From Candidatus Moraniibacteriota bacterium (GTDB lineage: Bacteria > Patescibacteriota > Minisyncoccia > Moranbacterales > UBA1568), in the NCBI GenBank assembly GCA_903893925.1, contig CAITOC010000038.1, forward strand, positions 1 through 33,591: DNA of 33,591 bases, read 5' to 3'. The notes beneath the pieces were generated by a model, which was not told the DNA's origin, did not search any database, and worked only from the letters and a program-made list of their open reading frames with translations. Positions 22,142-31,679 of this stretch are shown piece after piece (the stretch's first letter is position 1; each line of letters starts with the position of its first letter). Position numbers and translations under genes: made by a program.

Positions 22142-22813
22142 CTAGAACAGCGTTCCGGACGACAAGCCGGTGATGAGTGGCGTATGTTCTGTCTTGGCCG
22201 ACTCAAGGAGCTTCTTCTGGCCATTGAGTTCCATTATAGCATCCCAGCTACGAAACTCCGGGTGTTTCTCAAGGAGCTTCTCGAGGATCTCGACGGTGAC
22301 CCGCACATCCCCTGCTCCGGTATGTGCTGTCACATGTGCTTTCCCGCAGTACAGCTTGTATGCGGCGGAAAGGTTTCTCGGAGCGAAGTTATCGCGAGGC
22401 ACGACCTTATGATACAGGATCTTGGCGTCGAGAACCTTCTTCTGGGAATAATCAAATATCTTGCCTACCGTCGCGAACTCGCCACGCAGAAATGGCAGGT
22501 CGAAGCCGAGCACATTGAATCCCCCGACGTCCACCCCCTCAAACGCACTCCAAAGCTCATAGGAAAGTTTGGTAAACGACGGTTCATCCTTCACATCCTC
22601 GTCATGAATACCGTTGATCCGTGTCGAATCGGCCGGTATCGGCCGGCCCGGATTGACCCGCCGACATTCCGCGACGATCTCGCCGGACGGCAGGATCTTT
22701 TCATAGGCGATCTCGATGATCCGGTCCGAGCCCGAAGAAAGCCCGGTCGTCTCGAGGTCGAAGATCACGAGCGGTCGATCAAGCGGGAGATAGTCGGTGA
22801 TGGTAGTACGCAT
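22142..22813 (-). CDS. DnaQ-type (DEDDh) 3'-5' exonuclease
   Basis: 223 residues. Exo I FDLETTGL (Asp19, Glu21), Exo II GFNVLGFD (Asp105) and Exo III HTGAGD (His164, Asp169) make a complete DEDDh set, which uses two metal ions to remove 3' nucleotides. It resembles the epsilon proofreading subunit of DNA polymerase III and related stand-alone exonucleases; which one cannot be decided from sequence alone. The C-terminal 50 residues have no known domain. ATG at 22811-22813. A possible promoter lies 235 bp upstream, and the leader would contain heptamer repeats. Confidence 0.9.
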   Translation of the reverse strand: MRTTITDYLPLDRPLVIFDLETTGLSSGSDRIIEIAYEKILPSGEIVAECRRVNPGRPIPADSTRINGIHDEDVKDEPSFTKLSYELWSAFEGVDVGGFNVLGFDLPFLRGEFATVGKIFDYSQKKVLDAKILYHKVVPRDNFAPRNLSAAYKLYCGKAHVTAHTGAGDVRVTVEILEKLLEKHPEFRSWDAIMELNGQKKLLESAKTEHTPLITGLSSGTLF

Positions 22814-22822
22814 AAGATAAAA

Positions 22823-23026
22823 CTGACAACTTATCCGCTACATCTCCGAAACGGAGTGAGCGGACCCGCTCGCAAGGACGAGCGGGCAACTTACAACCGA
22901 CAACCGACAACCGACAAAAAACGCTAAACCAACAACGTACAACTGACAACCTACAACAGGAACAATGAAACCGCTCACTGACACCTCATTCGAACAGGAT
23001 TATTGCTCCTTGTTGTCAGTTGTTGG
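22823..23026. repeat. Opposed heptamer units and hairpins in the exonuclease leader
   Basis: CTGACAA (22823-22829), then CTTACAA and three CCGACAA (22890-22917), then more units to 22957. Opposite-sense TTGTCAG/TTGTTGG lies at 23013-23026. Between them are hairpins CTCCG/CGGAG (22844-22856) and CCCGCTCG/CGAGCGGG (22865-22886). The 339-bp gap holds no gene. Confidence 0.7.
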
Positions 23027-23047
23027 TTTCCGTGGTTTCTGCCCCAT

Positions 23048-23056
23048 AGTATATCA
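23048..23056 (-). promoter_or_regulatory. Extended -10 promoter upstream of the exonuclease gene
   Basis: On the minus strand CTGATATACTATGG holds TGATATACT, the same form as in the DGR module. The leader would be about 230 nt. Confidence 0.4.
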
Positions 23057-23100
23057 GTCTAGGCGCGGGACGGGGTTTTGTAAACAGATCGTTAATAATT

Positions 23101-23134
23101 GAAGAGCCCGTCTCATTAGAAACGGGCCTTCTTT
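23101..23134 (-). terminator. Hairpin after the 171-residue gene
   Basis: On the minus strand GCCCGTTTC, TAAT loop, GAGACGGGC (one G-T pair), extended by GAAG/CTTC with a bulge. The downstream T run is weak, so termination is likely but not certain. It lies 19 bp after the stop codon. Confidence 0.6.
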
Positions 23135-23152
23135 TGCATACTGCCACGATTT

Positions 23153-23668
23153 TCAGACCAAAAAATCAGCACCGGCCTTCCGATGTTCATCGAGCTCAAA
23201 GGCGTCATGAGCCAATGCGACCATGATGTCGGAGCTTACGCCGGATATCATTTTGTCAAAATGCGCTTGCACTCCGGAACAGACAACGACAAACCCGCGA
23301 TGCTTTACACCGCCCCAGAATGGGGTGTCACCAGGAAACAGCAAATGAGGAATGATCGCGGTACGATCGTCATTCCGATCATGCCAGAGTTGCAATGCCT
23401 TACATCGTGCGATATGGTCATACTCGTGCTCCCACTGAGTCTTGTCTCCAACGCTTCTCTCAAAGAGAGCATGAGGCTGGATTTGATAATTCGGCCAGCT
23501 ATAACCAGCTTCAACCATTGCCGGCACCAAGACTACAACATGACACTGATTCAAGCGTTTCATTTTCGGCGATAGCGTCGAGTGAAAAGCTAAGGATAAT
23601 GCGTGAGCAACTGCTTCTGCGGCAATTTCTGCCGTAAGATACTTCGGTAAAAGCAAACTGGTATTCAT
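23153..23668 (-). CDS. Uncharacterised protein, weak similarity to GlcG/HbpS-type (DUF336) fold
   Basis: 171 residues, no signal peptide and no membrane helix. KALQLWHDRND, TPFWGGVKHRGFVVVCSGV and SSDIMVALAHDAFE recall the layout of GlcG/HbpS-type proteins (a Lys-containing helix, then GG-x-GF-V-SGV, then a D-rich helix), but the match is weak and I do not assign a function. It has the strongest Shine-Dalgarno site in the window (AAGGGGGAGAAG just before ATG), unlike its neighbours, and is isolated from both flanking genes by gaps. This and its somewhat lower G+C hint at separate regulation or recent acquisition. Confidence 0.6.
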   Translation of the reverse strand: MNTSLLLPKYLTAEIAAEAVAHALSLAFHSTLSPKMKRLNQCHVVVLVPAMVEAGYSWPNYQIQPHALFERSVGDKTQWEHEYDHIARCKALQLWHDRNDDRTAIIPHLLFPGDTPFWGGVKHRGFVVVCSGVQAHFDKMISGVSSDIMVALAHDAFELDEHRKAGADFLV

Positions 23669-23812
23669 CTTCTCCCCCTTTTTGAAAATACGTTGATTAA
23701 ATGCTTCCTTTGTTAATACTTCAAACTACCTGGGAGGCTAACACGCAATAGCAGATCTGTAAAGGGTCCACAATCGTCGTTTTCCATTTTTCACTTTTCA
23801 CTTTACACTCCA

Positions 23813-26800
23813 CTACACCACCACGTTCACCAATTTTCCGGGGACGACGATGACACGCTTCGGTTCCTGGCCGTCGAGGAACTTCGCGATTTTGTCACTC
23901 GCGAACGCTTTCGCTTTCAGATCGTCTTCGTTCGCATCGGCAGAAATCTCGAACGTATCGCGGACCTTGCCGTTGACCGAGACGACGATTTTCACGGTAT
24001 CTTCCACAAGCAAGGCCGGGTCTGCCACGGGCCATGTCGAGAGGAATATCGATTCCGTATTCCCGAGTCCCGCCCACAACTCTTCCGCGATATGTGGCGC
24101 GAACGGCGACAGAAGCCTGAGGAAGATACCATACGATTCCTTCGCGATCGTTCCTTCCTTCTCGAACGCGTTCGCGAGGATCATAAGCGTGCTCACTGCC
24201 GTATTGAACCGCATAGCCTCGATATCTTCTGATACTTTCACAATCGTCTTGTGCAACAACGAATCGATCGCCTTCGCCTTCCTCTCCTGTCCCCCCGTTG
24301 TGAGTGGTGAGTTGTCAGTTGTTAGTTCTTGATCCGTTGTCAGTGGTGAGTTGCCAGTTGTCAGTCCAGATTCTTCAGTTGTCAGTGGTGAGTTGTCAGT
24401 TGTCAGTTCTTGACCCGTTATCAGTGGTGAGTTGTCAGTTGTCAGTCCAGATTCTTCTGTTGTAAGTTGTAAGTTGTAAGTTGTTCGTTCTTGATCCGTT
24501 GTCAGTGGTAAGTTGTCAGTTGTTAGTTTGTTCTGTAGCTTCCACACCTTCTCCAAAAACCGCCTCGTGCCGACAACACCATCGGTATTCCAGGAAATAT
24601 TCTGGTTGAACGGGCCCATGAACATCTCGTAGAGCCGCATCGCATCCGCGCCGAAATCGCGAACCATATCGTCCGGATTGACGACGTTCCCCCACCGCTT
24701 GGACATCTTGCGTCCGTCGGAAGCGAGGATAAGCCCCACATTGCAGAGTTTCTGAAAGGGCTCGTCTGTCGAGATTGCACCGATATCATAGAGGAACTTG
24801 TGCCAGAACCGCGCATAAATAAGATGCCGTGTCGCATGCTCCGCCCCGCCGACATACACGTCGACCGGCATCCATTCCTTTTCGAGCTCCTTGCCAACAA
24901 GCGCATCCTGATTCTTCGGATCGATATAGCGCAGATAGTACCACGATGAACCTGCCCATTGAGGCATCGTATTCGTCTCGCGTTTCGCAGGCCCGCCGCA
25001 CGTGGGACAGGTCGTATTCACCCAGCTCTCGATGGCGGCCAAGGGCGACTCCCCCGTTCCCGTCGGCTCATAGCTTTCCACATCCGGCAGAAGCACCGGA
25101 AGTTCGTTTTCCGGCACCGGTACGACCTTGGAAGTATGAACCGATTCCACCTCCCAGCCGACAAGTCCGTTCTCGCTGATCCGCTCCGCATAGTCCGGCG
25201 AAAGCGCGGCATACGATGCTTCCAATTCTTCCACCGTCGGGAATTCTCGGCTGAAGATCTTCCCATGAAGATCCATTTGTTCGGTCGCGAAGAGTTCGGC
25301 GATGTCCTTGAAACGATAGGTCTGCTTCACTCGGAAGAGCCTCGACTCACCGGTCGGTTTGAACGTGAAACGGAGCACGTCTCCCTCCGCGATGTTCCCG
25401 AAGTAACGCTCCGGCTCATCCGGATTCAGGGCGCGCGTCTCGACCGTTTTCTTCCCGGAAAGGATATTCTTCCAGACGTTCTCCTCGCGGAAGTTCAATG
25501 AGAGCTTCACCTCGGCATCATTTGCCCCACAAGACTCGCAGTGCACGACCGGAATCGGCTCGCCCCAATACCGTTGACGCGAAAATACCCATTCGCGGAG
25601 TTTGTATTTCACGACCTTCTTGCCATTCCCATCGGCTTCGAGTTTCGCGGTGATTCTCTCGCGTGCCGCTTCCGAGGAAAGCCCGGAAAATTCACCGGAG
25701 TCCGCAAGCGCCCCGTCGTCGACGAACGCATCGTCTCTCCCTTCGAGCCACCCAAGCCAAATATCGAGTTCCGCACAGGTCATTTCCCGATTCCGGATTT
25801 CATCGAGCGAAAGCCAAAGCACCGAATGTTTCGCGACCTCTTCCTCGACGACCGGTTCACACGATTCATCTTCAAGTTCGAACAAAACCGCCGTCGTATT
25901 CGCGACCCGATTCTCATCCTTGTGCGCCGCGAAATATTCGCTTCGCACTTTCCTGTCCAAGGTCCCGATATGTCGCAGATTCAAGAATCCCGTCTCCTCG
26001 AGCACTTCCCGTTTGGCGGCCTCGACGATGTCCTCGCCGTCTTCCACGCCTCCCACGATGAACGTGGTCCATGGATGATTCTTCCACTCTAGACACAGGA
26101 ATTTCCCGTCTTTCGGATTCCGTACCAGGGCATGAATGGTATTGCGTTCGACGGACTTTTTCCCTTCCCGCGGAGGGTTCTTCTTATCGGTCAGGTGCGG
26201 CATGATGACATTCTTGATCGGCAGGTCGTATTTTTTCGCGAAGGCGAAATCACGCGTGTCGTGCGCCGGGACGGCCATCACCGCGCCGGTACCGTAATCA
26301 CCGAGCACATAATCCGCGACGAACACCGGCACTTCCTCACCGTTTGTCGGATTGACCGCCATAATACCTTCGAGCCGAACGCCGGTCTTCTCGCGCCCCT
26401 CCGCCGTCCGCTCCATCTCGGTCTTCTTCTTCGTCTCCTCGATATACGCATGCACTTCCTCCCAATTTCTAATTCCCGTTTTCTGCTCCCCATTCCCTGC
26501 TCCCCTGCCTGAGGGGAGCTGTCCTGTATTCAGGACTGAGGGGTGGGAGAAATTCCCCGTTCCCTGCCCTCTGATCAAAGGATGCTCCGGCGCGACCACC
26601 ACATACGTGCAACCGAATAGCGTATCTACCCGCGTCGTAAACACCTCGATATATTCTTCGTTTTTATTTAAAAATTGAGAATTAAAAATTAAAAATTTTA
26701 TAACCGTTCCTTCGCTTCGTCCGATCCAATTCCGCTGCGATTCCTTGATCGACTCCGGCCAGTCGAGCGCATCAAGCCCTTCCAATAGGCGGTCGGCATA

Positions 26801-27388
26801 GTCGGTGATACGCAGCACCCACTGTCGCATCGGTTTCTTCTCAACAATCGTCCCGCAGCGCTCGCACGCGCCGTTCTCCAGATCCTCGTTGGCGAGTCCT
26901 GTCTGGCACGACGGACACCAGATAATCGGCTCGTACGATTCATACGCGAGCCCCTTCTTCAACATCTGGAGAAATATCCACTGTGTCCACTTGTAATACT
27001 CCGGGTCGGTCGTATTGATCTCACGATCCCAGTCGTACGTGAAGCCGAGCCGGCCAAGCTGGCCTTTGAAGGTCGCGACATTTTCCCGCGTCGTCTTGCT
27101 CGGATGTGTCTTGTTCTTGATCGCATACTGCTCCGCCGGAAGACCGAATGCGTCCCACCCCATCGGATGCAGTACCGCATACCCCTGAAGCTGTTTCATC
27201 CGTGCGATGACATCCGTCGCGATATAGCCCTTCGGATGCCCCACGTGCAGTCCCGCCCCCGAGGGGTACGGGAACATGTCGAGCGCGTAAAATTTCCGTT
27301 CTCGGCCATATTGCCGGAACGTCCCTTGTTTCTCCCATTTTTCCTGCCACTTTCCTTCGATATTCTCGGGAATATATCGCCCTTCCAT
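23813..27388 (-). CDS. leuS: Leucyl-tRNA synthetase with Nudix and ASCH-like inserts and translated repeats
   Basis: 1191 residues; usual length is 800-880. It charges tRNA-Leu with leucine. HVGH (48-51), DGRKMSKR (891-898), zinc-type CPSCQTG...CERCG (158-178), CP1 editing segments and the C-terminal VNGKVRD are intact. Four insertions explain the extra length. A Nudix domain (about 415-555) has a perfect box, G-x5-E-x7-REVLEETGF (446-468), inside the editing domain. An ASCH-like domain (626-757, ILSGKKTVETRALNP) splits CESCG from VPVPENELPVLLP. A repeat-derived segment (272-308) is in the editing domain, and a 79-residue LTTDNSP-type repeat (955-1033) is in the anticodon-binding region. Nudix domains cleave nucleoside-diphosphate derivatives and ASCH-like domains bind RNA or nucleotides; their job here is unknown. 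ATG at 27386-27388, no close Shine-Dalgarno site. Confidence 0.95.
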   Translation of the reverse strand: MEGRYIPENIEGKWQEKWEKQGTFRQYGRERKFYALDMFPYPSGAGLHVGHPKGYIATDVIARMKQLQGYAVLHPMGWDAFGLPAEQYAIKNKTHPSKTTRENVATFKGQLGRLGFTYDWDREINTTDPEYYKWTQWIFLQMLKKGLAYESYEPIIWCPSCQTGLANEDLENGACERCGTIVEKKPMRQWVLRITDYADRLLEGLDALDWPESIKESQRNWIGRSEGTVIKFLIFNSQFLNKNEEYIEVFTTRVDTLFGCTYVVVAPEHPLIRGQGTGNFSHPSVLNTGQLPSGRGAGNGEQKTGIRNWEEVHAYIEETKKKTEMERTAEGREKTGVRLEGIMAVNPTNGEEVPVFVADYVLGDYGTGAVMAVPAHDTRDFAFAKKYDLPIKNVIMPHLTDKKNPPREGKKSVERNTIHALVRNPKDGKFLCLEWKNHPWTTFIVGGVEDGEDIVEAAKREVLEETGFLNLRHIGTLDRKVRSEYFAAHKDENRVANTTAVLFELEDESCEPVVEEEVAKHSVLWLSLDEIRNREMTCAELDIWLGWLEGRDDAFVDDGALADSGEFSGLSSEAARERITAKLEADGNGKKVVKYKLREWVFSRQRYWGEPIPVVHCESCGANDAEVKLSLNFREENVWKNILSGKKTVETRALNPDEPERYFGNIAEGDVLRFTFKPTGESRLFRVKQTYRFKDIAELFATEQMDLHGKIFSREFPTVEELEASYAALSPDYAERISENGLVGWEVESVHTSKVVPVPENELPVLLPDVESYEPTGTGESPLAAIESWVNTTCPTCGGPAKRETNTMPQWAGSSWYYLRYIDPKNQDALVGKELEKEWMPVDVYVGGAEHATRHLIYARFWHKFLYDIGAISTDEPFQKLCNVGLILASDGRKMSKRWGNVVNPDDMVRDFGADAMRLYEMFMGPFNQNISWNTDGVVGTRRFLEKVWKLQNKLTTDNLPLTTDQERTTYNLQLTTEESGLTTDNSPLITGQELTTDNSPLTTEESGLTTGNSPLTTDQELTTDNSPLTTGGQERKAKAIDSLLHKTIVKVSEDIEAMRFNTAVSTLMILANAFEKEGTIAKESYGIFLRLLSPFAPHIAEELWAGLGNTESIFLSTWPVADPALLVEDTVKIVVSVNGKVRDTFEISADANEDDLKAKAFASDKIAKFLDGQEPKRVIVVPGKLVNVVV
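24293..24535 (-). repeat. Heptamer array inside leuS, translated
   Basis: About 30 heptamer units, most of the CTGACAA/CTAACAA/CTTACAA type on the coding strand, interrupted by GATCAAGAA and GAAGAATCTGGA spacers. Pure CTGACAA repeats contain TGA once per 21 nt in every frame. Here the offending unit is usually CTCACCA, giving LTTDNSPLTTD and no stop. Confidence 0.9.
26506..26555 (-). repeat. TGAGGGGAGC...GACTGAGGGGTGGGAG repeat, copy B, inside leuS
   Basis: Same family as 22003-22051. It has a perfect central stem GTCCTG/CAGGAC and is translated as part of HPSVLNTGQLPSGRGAG in the LeuRS editing domain. Confidence 0.8.
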
Positions 27389-27415
27389 AAGCGGAAAATC
27401 ACGGTTACTCCCCTT

Positions 27416-27444
27416 ACTCTATCCTACTCCCCGCCTTTTTTCAA
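27416..27444 (-). promoter_or_regulatory. Candidate promoter for leuS
   Basis: On the minus strand TTGAAA (27439-27444), 17-bp spacer and TAGAGT (27416-27421), about 28 bp before the ATG. Confidence 0.45.
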
Positions 27445-27457
27445 GCCGAAAATTAAG

Positions 27458-27482
27458 CAGAGTCGTTCCACCAGATCGACTC
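27458..27482 (-). terminator. Hairpin at the end of the atp gene cluster
   Basis: On the minus strand AGAGTCG, 11-nt loop, CGACTCT, then GCTTAATTTTC. A 7-bp stem with an interrupted T run, 26 bp after the atpC stop. Confidence 0.45.
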
Positions 27483-27507
27483 TACAAAGTTGCCAGATAT
27501 TCTATTC

Positions 27508-27951
27508 CTACTGTCCCGGGGCGATGAAACCGCCTTTGCTCCGATGCTTGCGGGCGACATGCAGCCGGGCGAATTCCTTCTCCAGCGATGCCGCGACGCG
27601 GGCATACTGTTCGTCGTCGAGCAGATGCCGTTCGGCCTTGAGTTCCTCGGCTTTCTTCTTCGCCGCCTCGGCACGCTCAAGATCGATCTCCTCGGCACGC
27701 TCGGCGGTATCAGCCATGACGGACAAGACATTGCCGTGGAGCTCCACGAATCCACCCGAGGTCGCGAGACTCTCCGGCTCCGCGTTCGCCTCCCGGCGGA
27801 AAAAGATTTCTCCGGACCGGAGCGATCCGATATACGGGATATGATCCGGCAACACGGTAATCTCCCCGCCCTCGGCCGGCAACGTCACCGAATACACGTC
27901 CTCCTCGAGCACAAGTCGTTCCGGCGTCACGATCTTAAGCTTTAGTAACAT
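27508..27951 (-). CDS. atpC: F1 ATP synthase epsilon subunit
   Basis: 147 residues. The N-terminal beta-sandwich (MLLKLKIVTPERLVLEED, GGEITVLPDHIPYIGSL, SGGFVELHGNVLSVMAD) is typical, followed by a C-terminal helical region (90-135) and a basic tail. The subunit sits on the central stalk beside gamma and regulates rotation. It is the last gene of the atpA-atpG-atpD-atpC cluster, as in standard operons, but here it is separated from atpD by a four-helix-bundle gene and repeats. Three CTTACAA units lie immediately upstream of its ATG (27956-27976). Confidence 0.95.
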   Translation of the reverse strand: MLLKLKIVTPERLVLEEDVYSVTLPAEGGEITVLPDHIPYIGSLRSGEIFFRREANAEPESLATSGGFVELHGNVLSVMADTAERAEEIDLERAEAAKKKAEELKAERHLLDDEQYARVAASLEKEFARLHVARKHRSKGGFIAPGQ

Positions 27952-27955
27952 ACAA

Positions 27956-27976
27956 CTTACAACTTACAACTTACAA
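27956..27976 (-). repeat. Heptamer array, CTTACAA x3 (plus-strand reading)
   Basis: Three perfect units between atpC and the four-helix-bundle gene, in the sense normally found at gene 5' ends in this window. Confidence 0.85.
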
Positions 27977-27979
27977 CCG

Positions 27980-28339
27980 TCATTTCACAAGTGTTTTCTT
28001 TAACCCATCAAGCTGATTTGAAATCCCATCTATCCGTTTCATCGCCTCATCATACCGCTCTTCTTGAACCATCCCGTTTAATTTCAACGCATCCATTGCC
28101 GCCATCGTCTCATATAGGAAACCGAGCGAAATATTCAGATAACGATTCAGTTCCTTATCCGTAGTTTTTCCGCTTCCTTCCGCAATATTAAGCGCTACCG
28201 ACAAGGCGGCACGGATCATCTGACTTCCTATTTCGAAACGGAATTCTTTCGGTAGATCCTTAACAATTTTCAGAATAAGGGAAAAGAGCTCCTGCGAATC
28301 ATTGTACACTTTCCATTTCCTGAACCGGAATTTTTCCAT
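27980..28339 (-). CDS. Four-helix bundle protein (S23/TIGR02436 type), inside the atp operon
   Basis: 119 residues, MEKFRFRKWKVYNDSQEL to LDGLKKTLVK. FRKWKVYNDSQELFSLI, RFEIGSQMIRAALSVALNIAEG and NISLGFLYETMAAMDAL match the four-helix-bundle family first found in intervening sequences of 23S rRNA genes and structurally related to Avd. Members occur widely as stray genes between unrelated loci; the molecular role is not settled. Here it lies between atpD and atpC on the same strand, bounded by heptamer arrays on both sides, which looks like an insertion into the operon. No rRNA is nearby. Confidence 0.9.
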   Translation of the reverse strand: MEKFRFRKWKVYNDSQELFSLILKIVKDLPKEFRFEIGSQMIRAALSVALNIAEGSGKTTDKELNRYLNISLGFLYETMAAMDALKLNGMVQEERYDEAMKRIDGISNQLDGLKKTLVK

Positions 28340-28382
28340 ATCATTTACTGTTTCAAATCACCCCCCTGCTCCCAATTCCCCG

Positions 28383-29942
<1,560 letters not shown>

Positions 29943-29981
29943 CTACTCCATCCCATTTTTCTGCCATCTTTCCTCTTTTCC

Positions 29982-30017
29982 CCACCTCGCCCTTTGGGAG
30001 AGGGTTGGGGTGAGGGG
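29982..30017. repeat. CCCTTTGGGAGAGGG-type repeat, copy beside the DUF559 stop
   Basis: CCTCGCCCTTTGGGAGAGGG followed by TTGGGGTGAGGGG. It ends two bases before the DUF559 stop. Related copies are at 30394-30440, 30537-30590 and 30703-30739; all lie in the atpG-atpD gap. Confidence 0.75.
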
Positions 30018-30019
30018 TT

Positions 30020-30376
30020 CTACGCGCACCATTCTTCAATTTTCAAAACGACTCCATCGAGATTCCCGTTTATCTCATTATTCCAAAATCGTATGACCTC
30101 ATACCCTTCGCTCCGTAAATAGTTCGTTCTTTCTTCATCGTATCTCTTACCCTCTTCAACCCCGTGCTGCCATCCATCCAACTCTACAATCAATTTCTTT
30201 TCCAAACAAACGAAATCCACTATATATCTCCCGACCGGATACTGCCTTCTGAATTTCAAATTTCTAAATCCCCTGTTCCGTAATCTCGACCAAAGTATGA
30301 CTTCCTGCGGTGTCTGATTCCTTCGCAGATTTCTCACTTTCGACAACGTTTCTTTCCGTATGCTTTGCTTGTACAT
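30020..30376 (-). CDS. DUF559/Vsr-like endonuclease-fold protein
   Basis: 118 residues. LRRNQTPQEVILWSRLRNR (16-34), FRRQYPVGRYIVDFVC (42-57), LIVELDGWQHG (62-72) and GYEVIRFWNNEI (91-102) are the full DUF559 pattern. It is a small restriction-endonuclease-fold protein related to the very short patch repair nuclease, with E-x-D and Asp residues at the expected metal site. Its substrate is not known. The gene is bracketed by the CCCTTTGGGAGAGGG repeat family on both sides and sits between atpG and atpD. A mobile-unit origin, with the protein acting on the repeats, is a hypothesis only. Confidence 0.88.
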   Translation of the reverse strand: MYKQSIRKETLSKVRNLRRNQTPQEVILWSRLRNRGFRNLKFRRQYPVGRYIVDFVCLEKKLIVELDGWQHGVEEGKRYDEERTNYLRSEGYEVIRFWNNEINGNLDGVVLKIEEWCA

Positions 30377-30393
30377 ATCGTTTTTCCTTCCTT

Positions 30394-30590
30394 ATCCCCC
30401 ACTTCTCCCTTTGGGAGAGGATGTCAGGTATTCCTGACAGGTGAGGGTGGCAGGTGAGGGCGAAAGGTGAGGGCGAAAGGTGAGGGTGGCAGGTGAGGGT
30501 GGCAGGTGAGGGTCCGAATCCCCGATATCGACTCCCGACCCTCATCCGTCTCGGAGTACCGAGCCACCTTCTCCCAGAGGGAGAAGAAGC
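30394..30590. repeat. CTCCCTTTGGGAGAGG repeat, hairpin and 13-bp tandem array
   Basis: CTCCCTTTGGGAGAGG (30404-30420) is followed by the hairpin TGTCAGG/CCTGACA. Then come 5.7 copies of a 13-bp unit at 30440-30513 (GGTGAGGGTGGCA and GGTGAGGGCGAAA variants). A further CTTCTCCC/GGGAGAAG palindrome is near 30570-30590. No reading frame here is convincing. Confidence 0.75.
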
Positions 30591-30702
30591 TACTTCTATC
30601 ATTATCTGCTCTCTGTCTTTCAAATCGACTCATGTCCCCGGACCGCTCCGGAAACAAATCGTTGATTCGATATTTTATCACTTTCATCTTTCTTCTGTTT
30701 TG

Positions 30703-30739
30703 CCACCTCTCCCTTCGGGAGAGGGCAGGGTGAGGGTGG
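30703..30739. repeat. CCTCTCCCTTCGGGAGAGG repeat near atpG
   Basis: An 8-bp stem CCTCTCCC/GGGAGAGG with TTC loop, followed by GCAGGGTGAGGG. Same family as 29982-30017, about 50 bp after the atpG stop. It may also act as an RNA hairpin in the operon transcript. Confidence 0.75.
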
Positions 30740-30787
30740 TTTCTTCCCTCACTACTCACTACCGTCTACTTACTACTTTTCCCCGAT

Positions 30788-31666
30788 TCATCCCTCCAAA
30801 GCCGCCTTGCCCGCCGAGAGCTCGGCGATCTCCTGAGTGATCTTGGATTGTCGCAGCTGGTTATAGGCGAGCGTAAGTCCCTCAGCCATCTCAGTCGCCG
30901 CATCGGTCGCGCTTCGCATCGCCATCATGCGCGCGGCTTCTTGTGACGCGTTCGACTCGAGGATCGCGTGAAAGATCTCGGCTTCGAGGAGTCGTGGCAC
31001 CATGGTCTCGAGTACGGCATCCGGCCCCGGCTCGATCGCGTATTTCCCTTCTTCAGGCTTGCGTCCCGACACTTCGAGCTCGGATTCCGCCTCTTCCGAC
31101 GAGATCGGGAGAATCGTCCGGATGACCGGCTCCTGCCGCATCATGGAGAAGAAGTTCGTATACGCCACCTCGATACGGTCCGTCCGACCGGAACGATACT
31201 CATCGAGGAGCATCTTGGCGACCGGACGCACCGACTCCGCCATCGGCAATGCGAGAATATCCGGGAACGACGCGAGCACGTCCTTTTCCATCCTTTTCGC
31301 CTGCGCGTCGCTCTTCTTGCCGATCGTGATGAACGACACCTCGCCGGAAATATCCGACAGGTGTGCGCGGAGTGTGCGGAAGAGTTGTGCATAGAATGTC
31401 CCGGCGAGTCCACGATTCCCACTGACCAAGAGAATGATCCGTTTGTTCGTCTCACGCGTTTCAAGGAGTGGATGCTTGTTCTCGGGGAACGCGAGCCGGA
31501 CCTGACGAAGCACTGATATCGCCTCCTCAGCATACGGTCGAAGTGCCGTTGCGGCCGCAACAGCGCGGCGCACCTTGGCGGCGGACACCATTTCCATGGC
31601 CCGGGTGATTTTCCCCGTGCTCTTCACGCCCTTTATTCTCCGTCTGATATCAGCCACGTTCGGCAT
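30788..31666 (-). CDS. atpG: F1 ATP synthase gamma subunit
   Basis: 292 residues. The N-terminal helix ADIRRRIKGVKSTGKITRAMEMVSAAK (5-31) and the C-terminal helix SATDAATEMAEGLTLAYNQLRQSKITQEI form the coiled-coil rotor of F1. The central Rossmann-like part (SGNRGLAGTFYAQLFR) is typical. The length is normal. It turns inside the alpha3beta3 hexamer and couples proton flow through Fo to ATP synthesis. It lies between atpA and the DUF559 insertion. Four CTTACGA/CTTACAA units begin 13 bp before its ATG. Confidence 0.97.
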   Translation of the reverse strand: MPNVADIRRRIKGVKSTGKITRAMEMVSAAKVRRAVAAATALRPYAEEAISVLRQVRLAFPENKHPLLETRETNKRIILLVSGNRGLAGTFYAQLFRTLRAHLSDISGEVSFITIGKKSDAQAKRMEKDVLASFPDILALPMAESVRPVAKMLLDEYRSGRTDRIEVAYTNFFSMMRQEPVIRTILPISSEEAESELEVSGRKPEEGKYAIEPGPDAVLETMVPRLLEAEIFHAILESNASQEAARMMAMRSATDAATEMAEGLTLAYNQLRQSKITQEIAELSAGKAALEG

Positions 31667-31679
31667 AGCGCTTCGCGAA

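Noticed and set aside
30424-30759. Minus-strand reading frames of about 110 codons in the atpG-atpD gap
   Set aside because: They are made almost wholly of the G-rich tandem and palindromic repeats and have no start signals.
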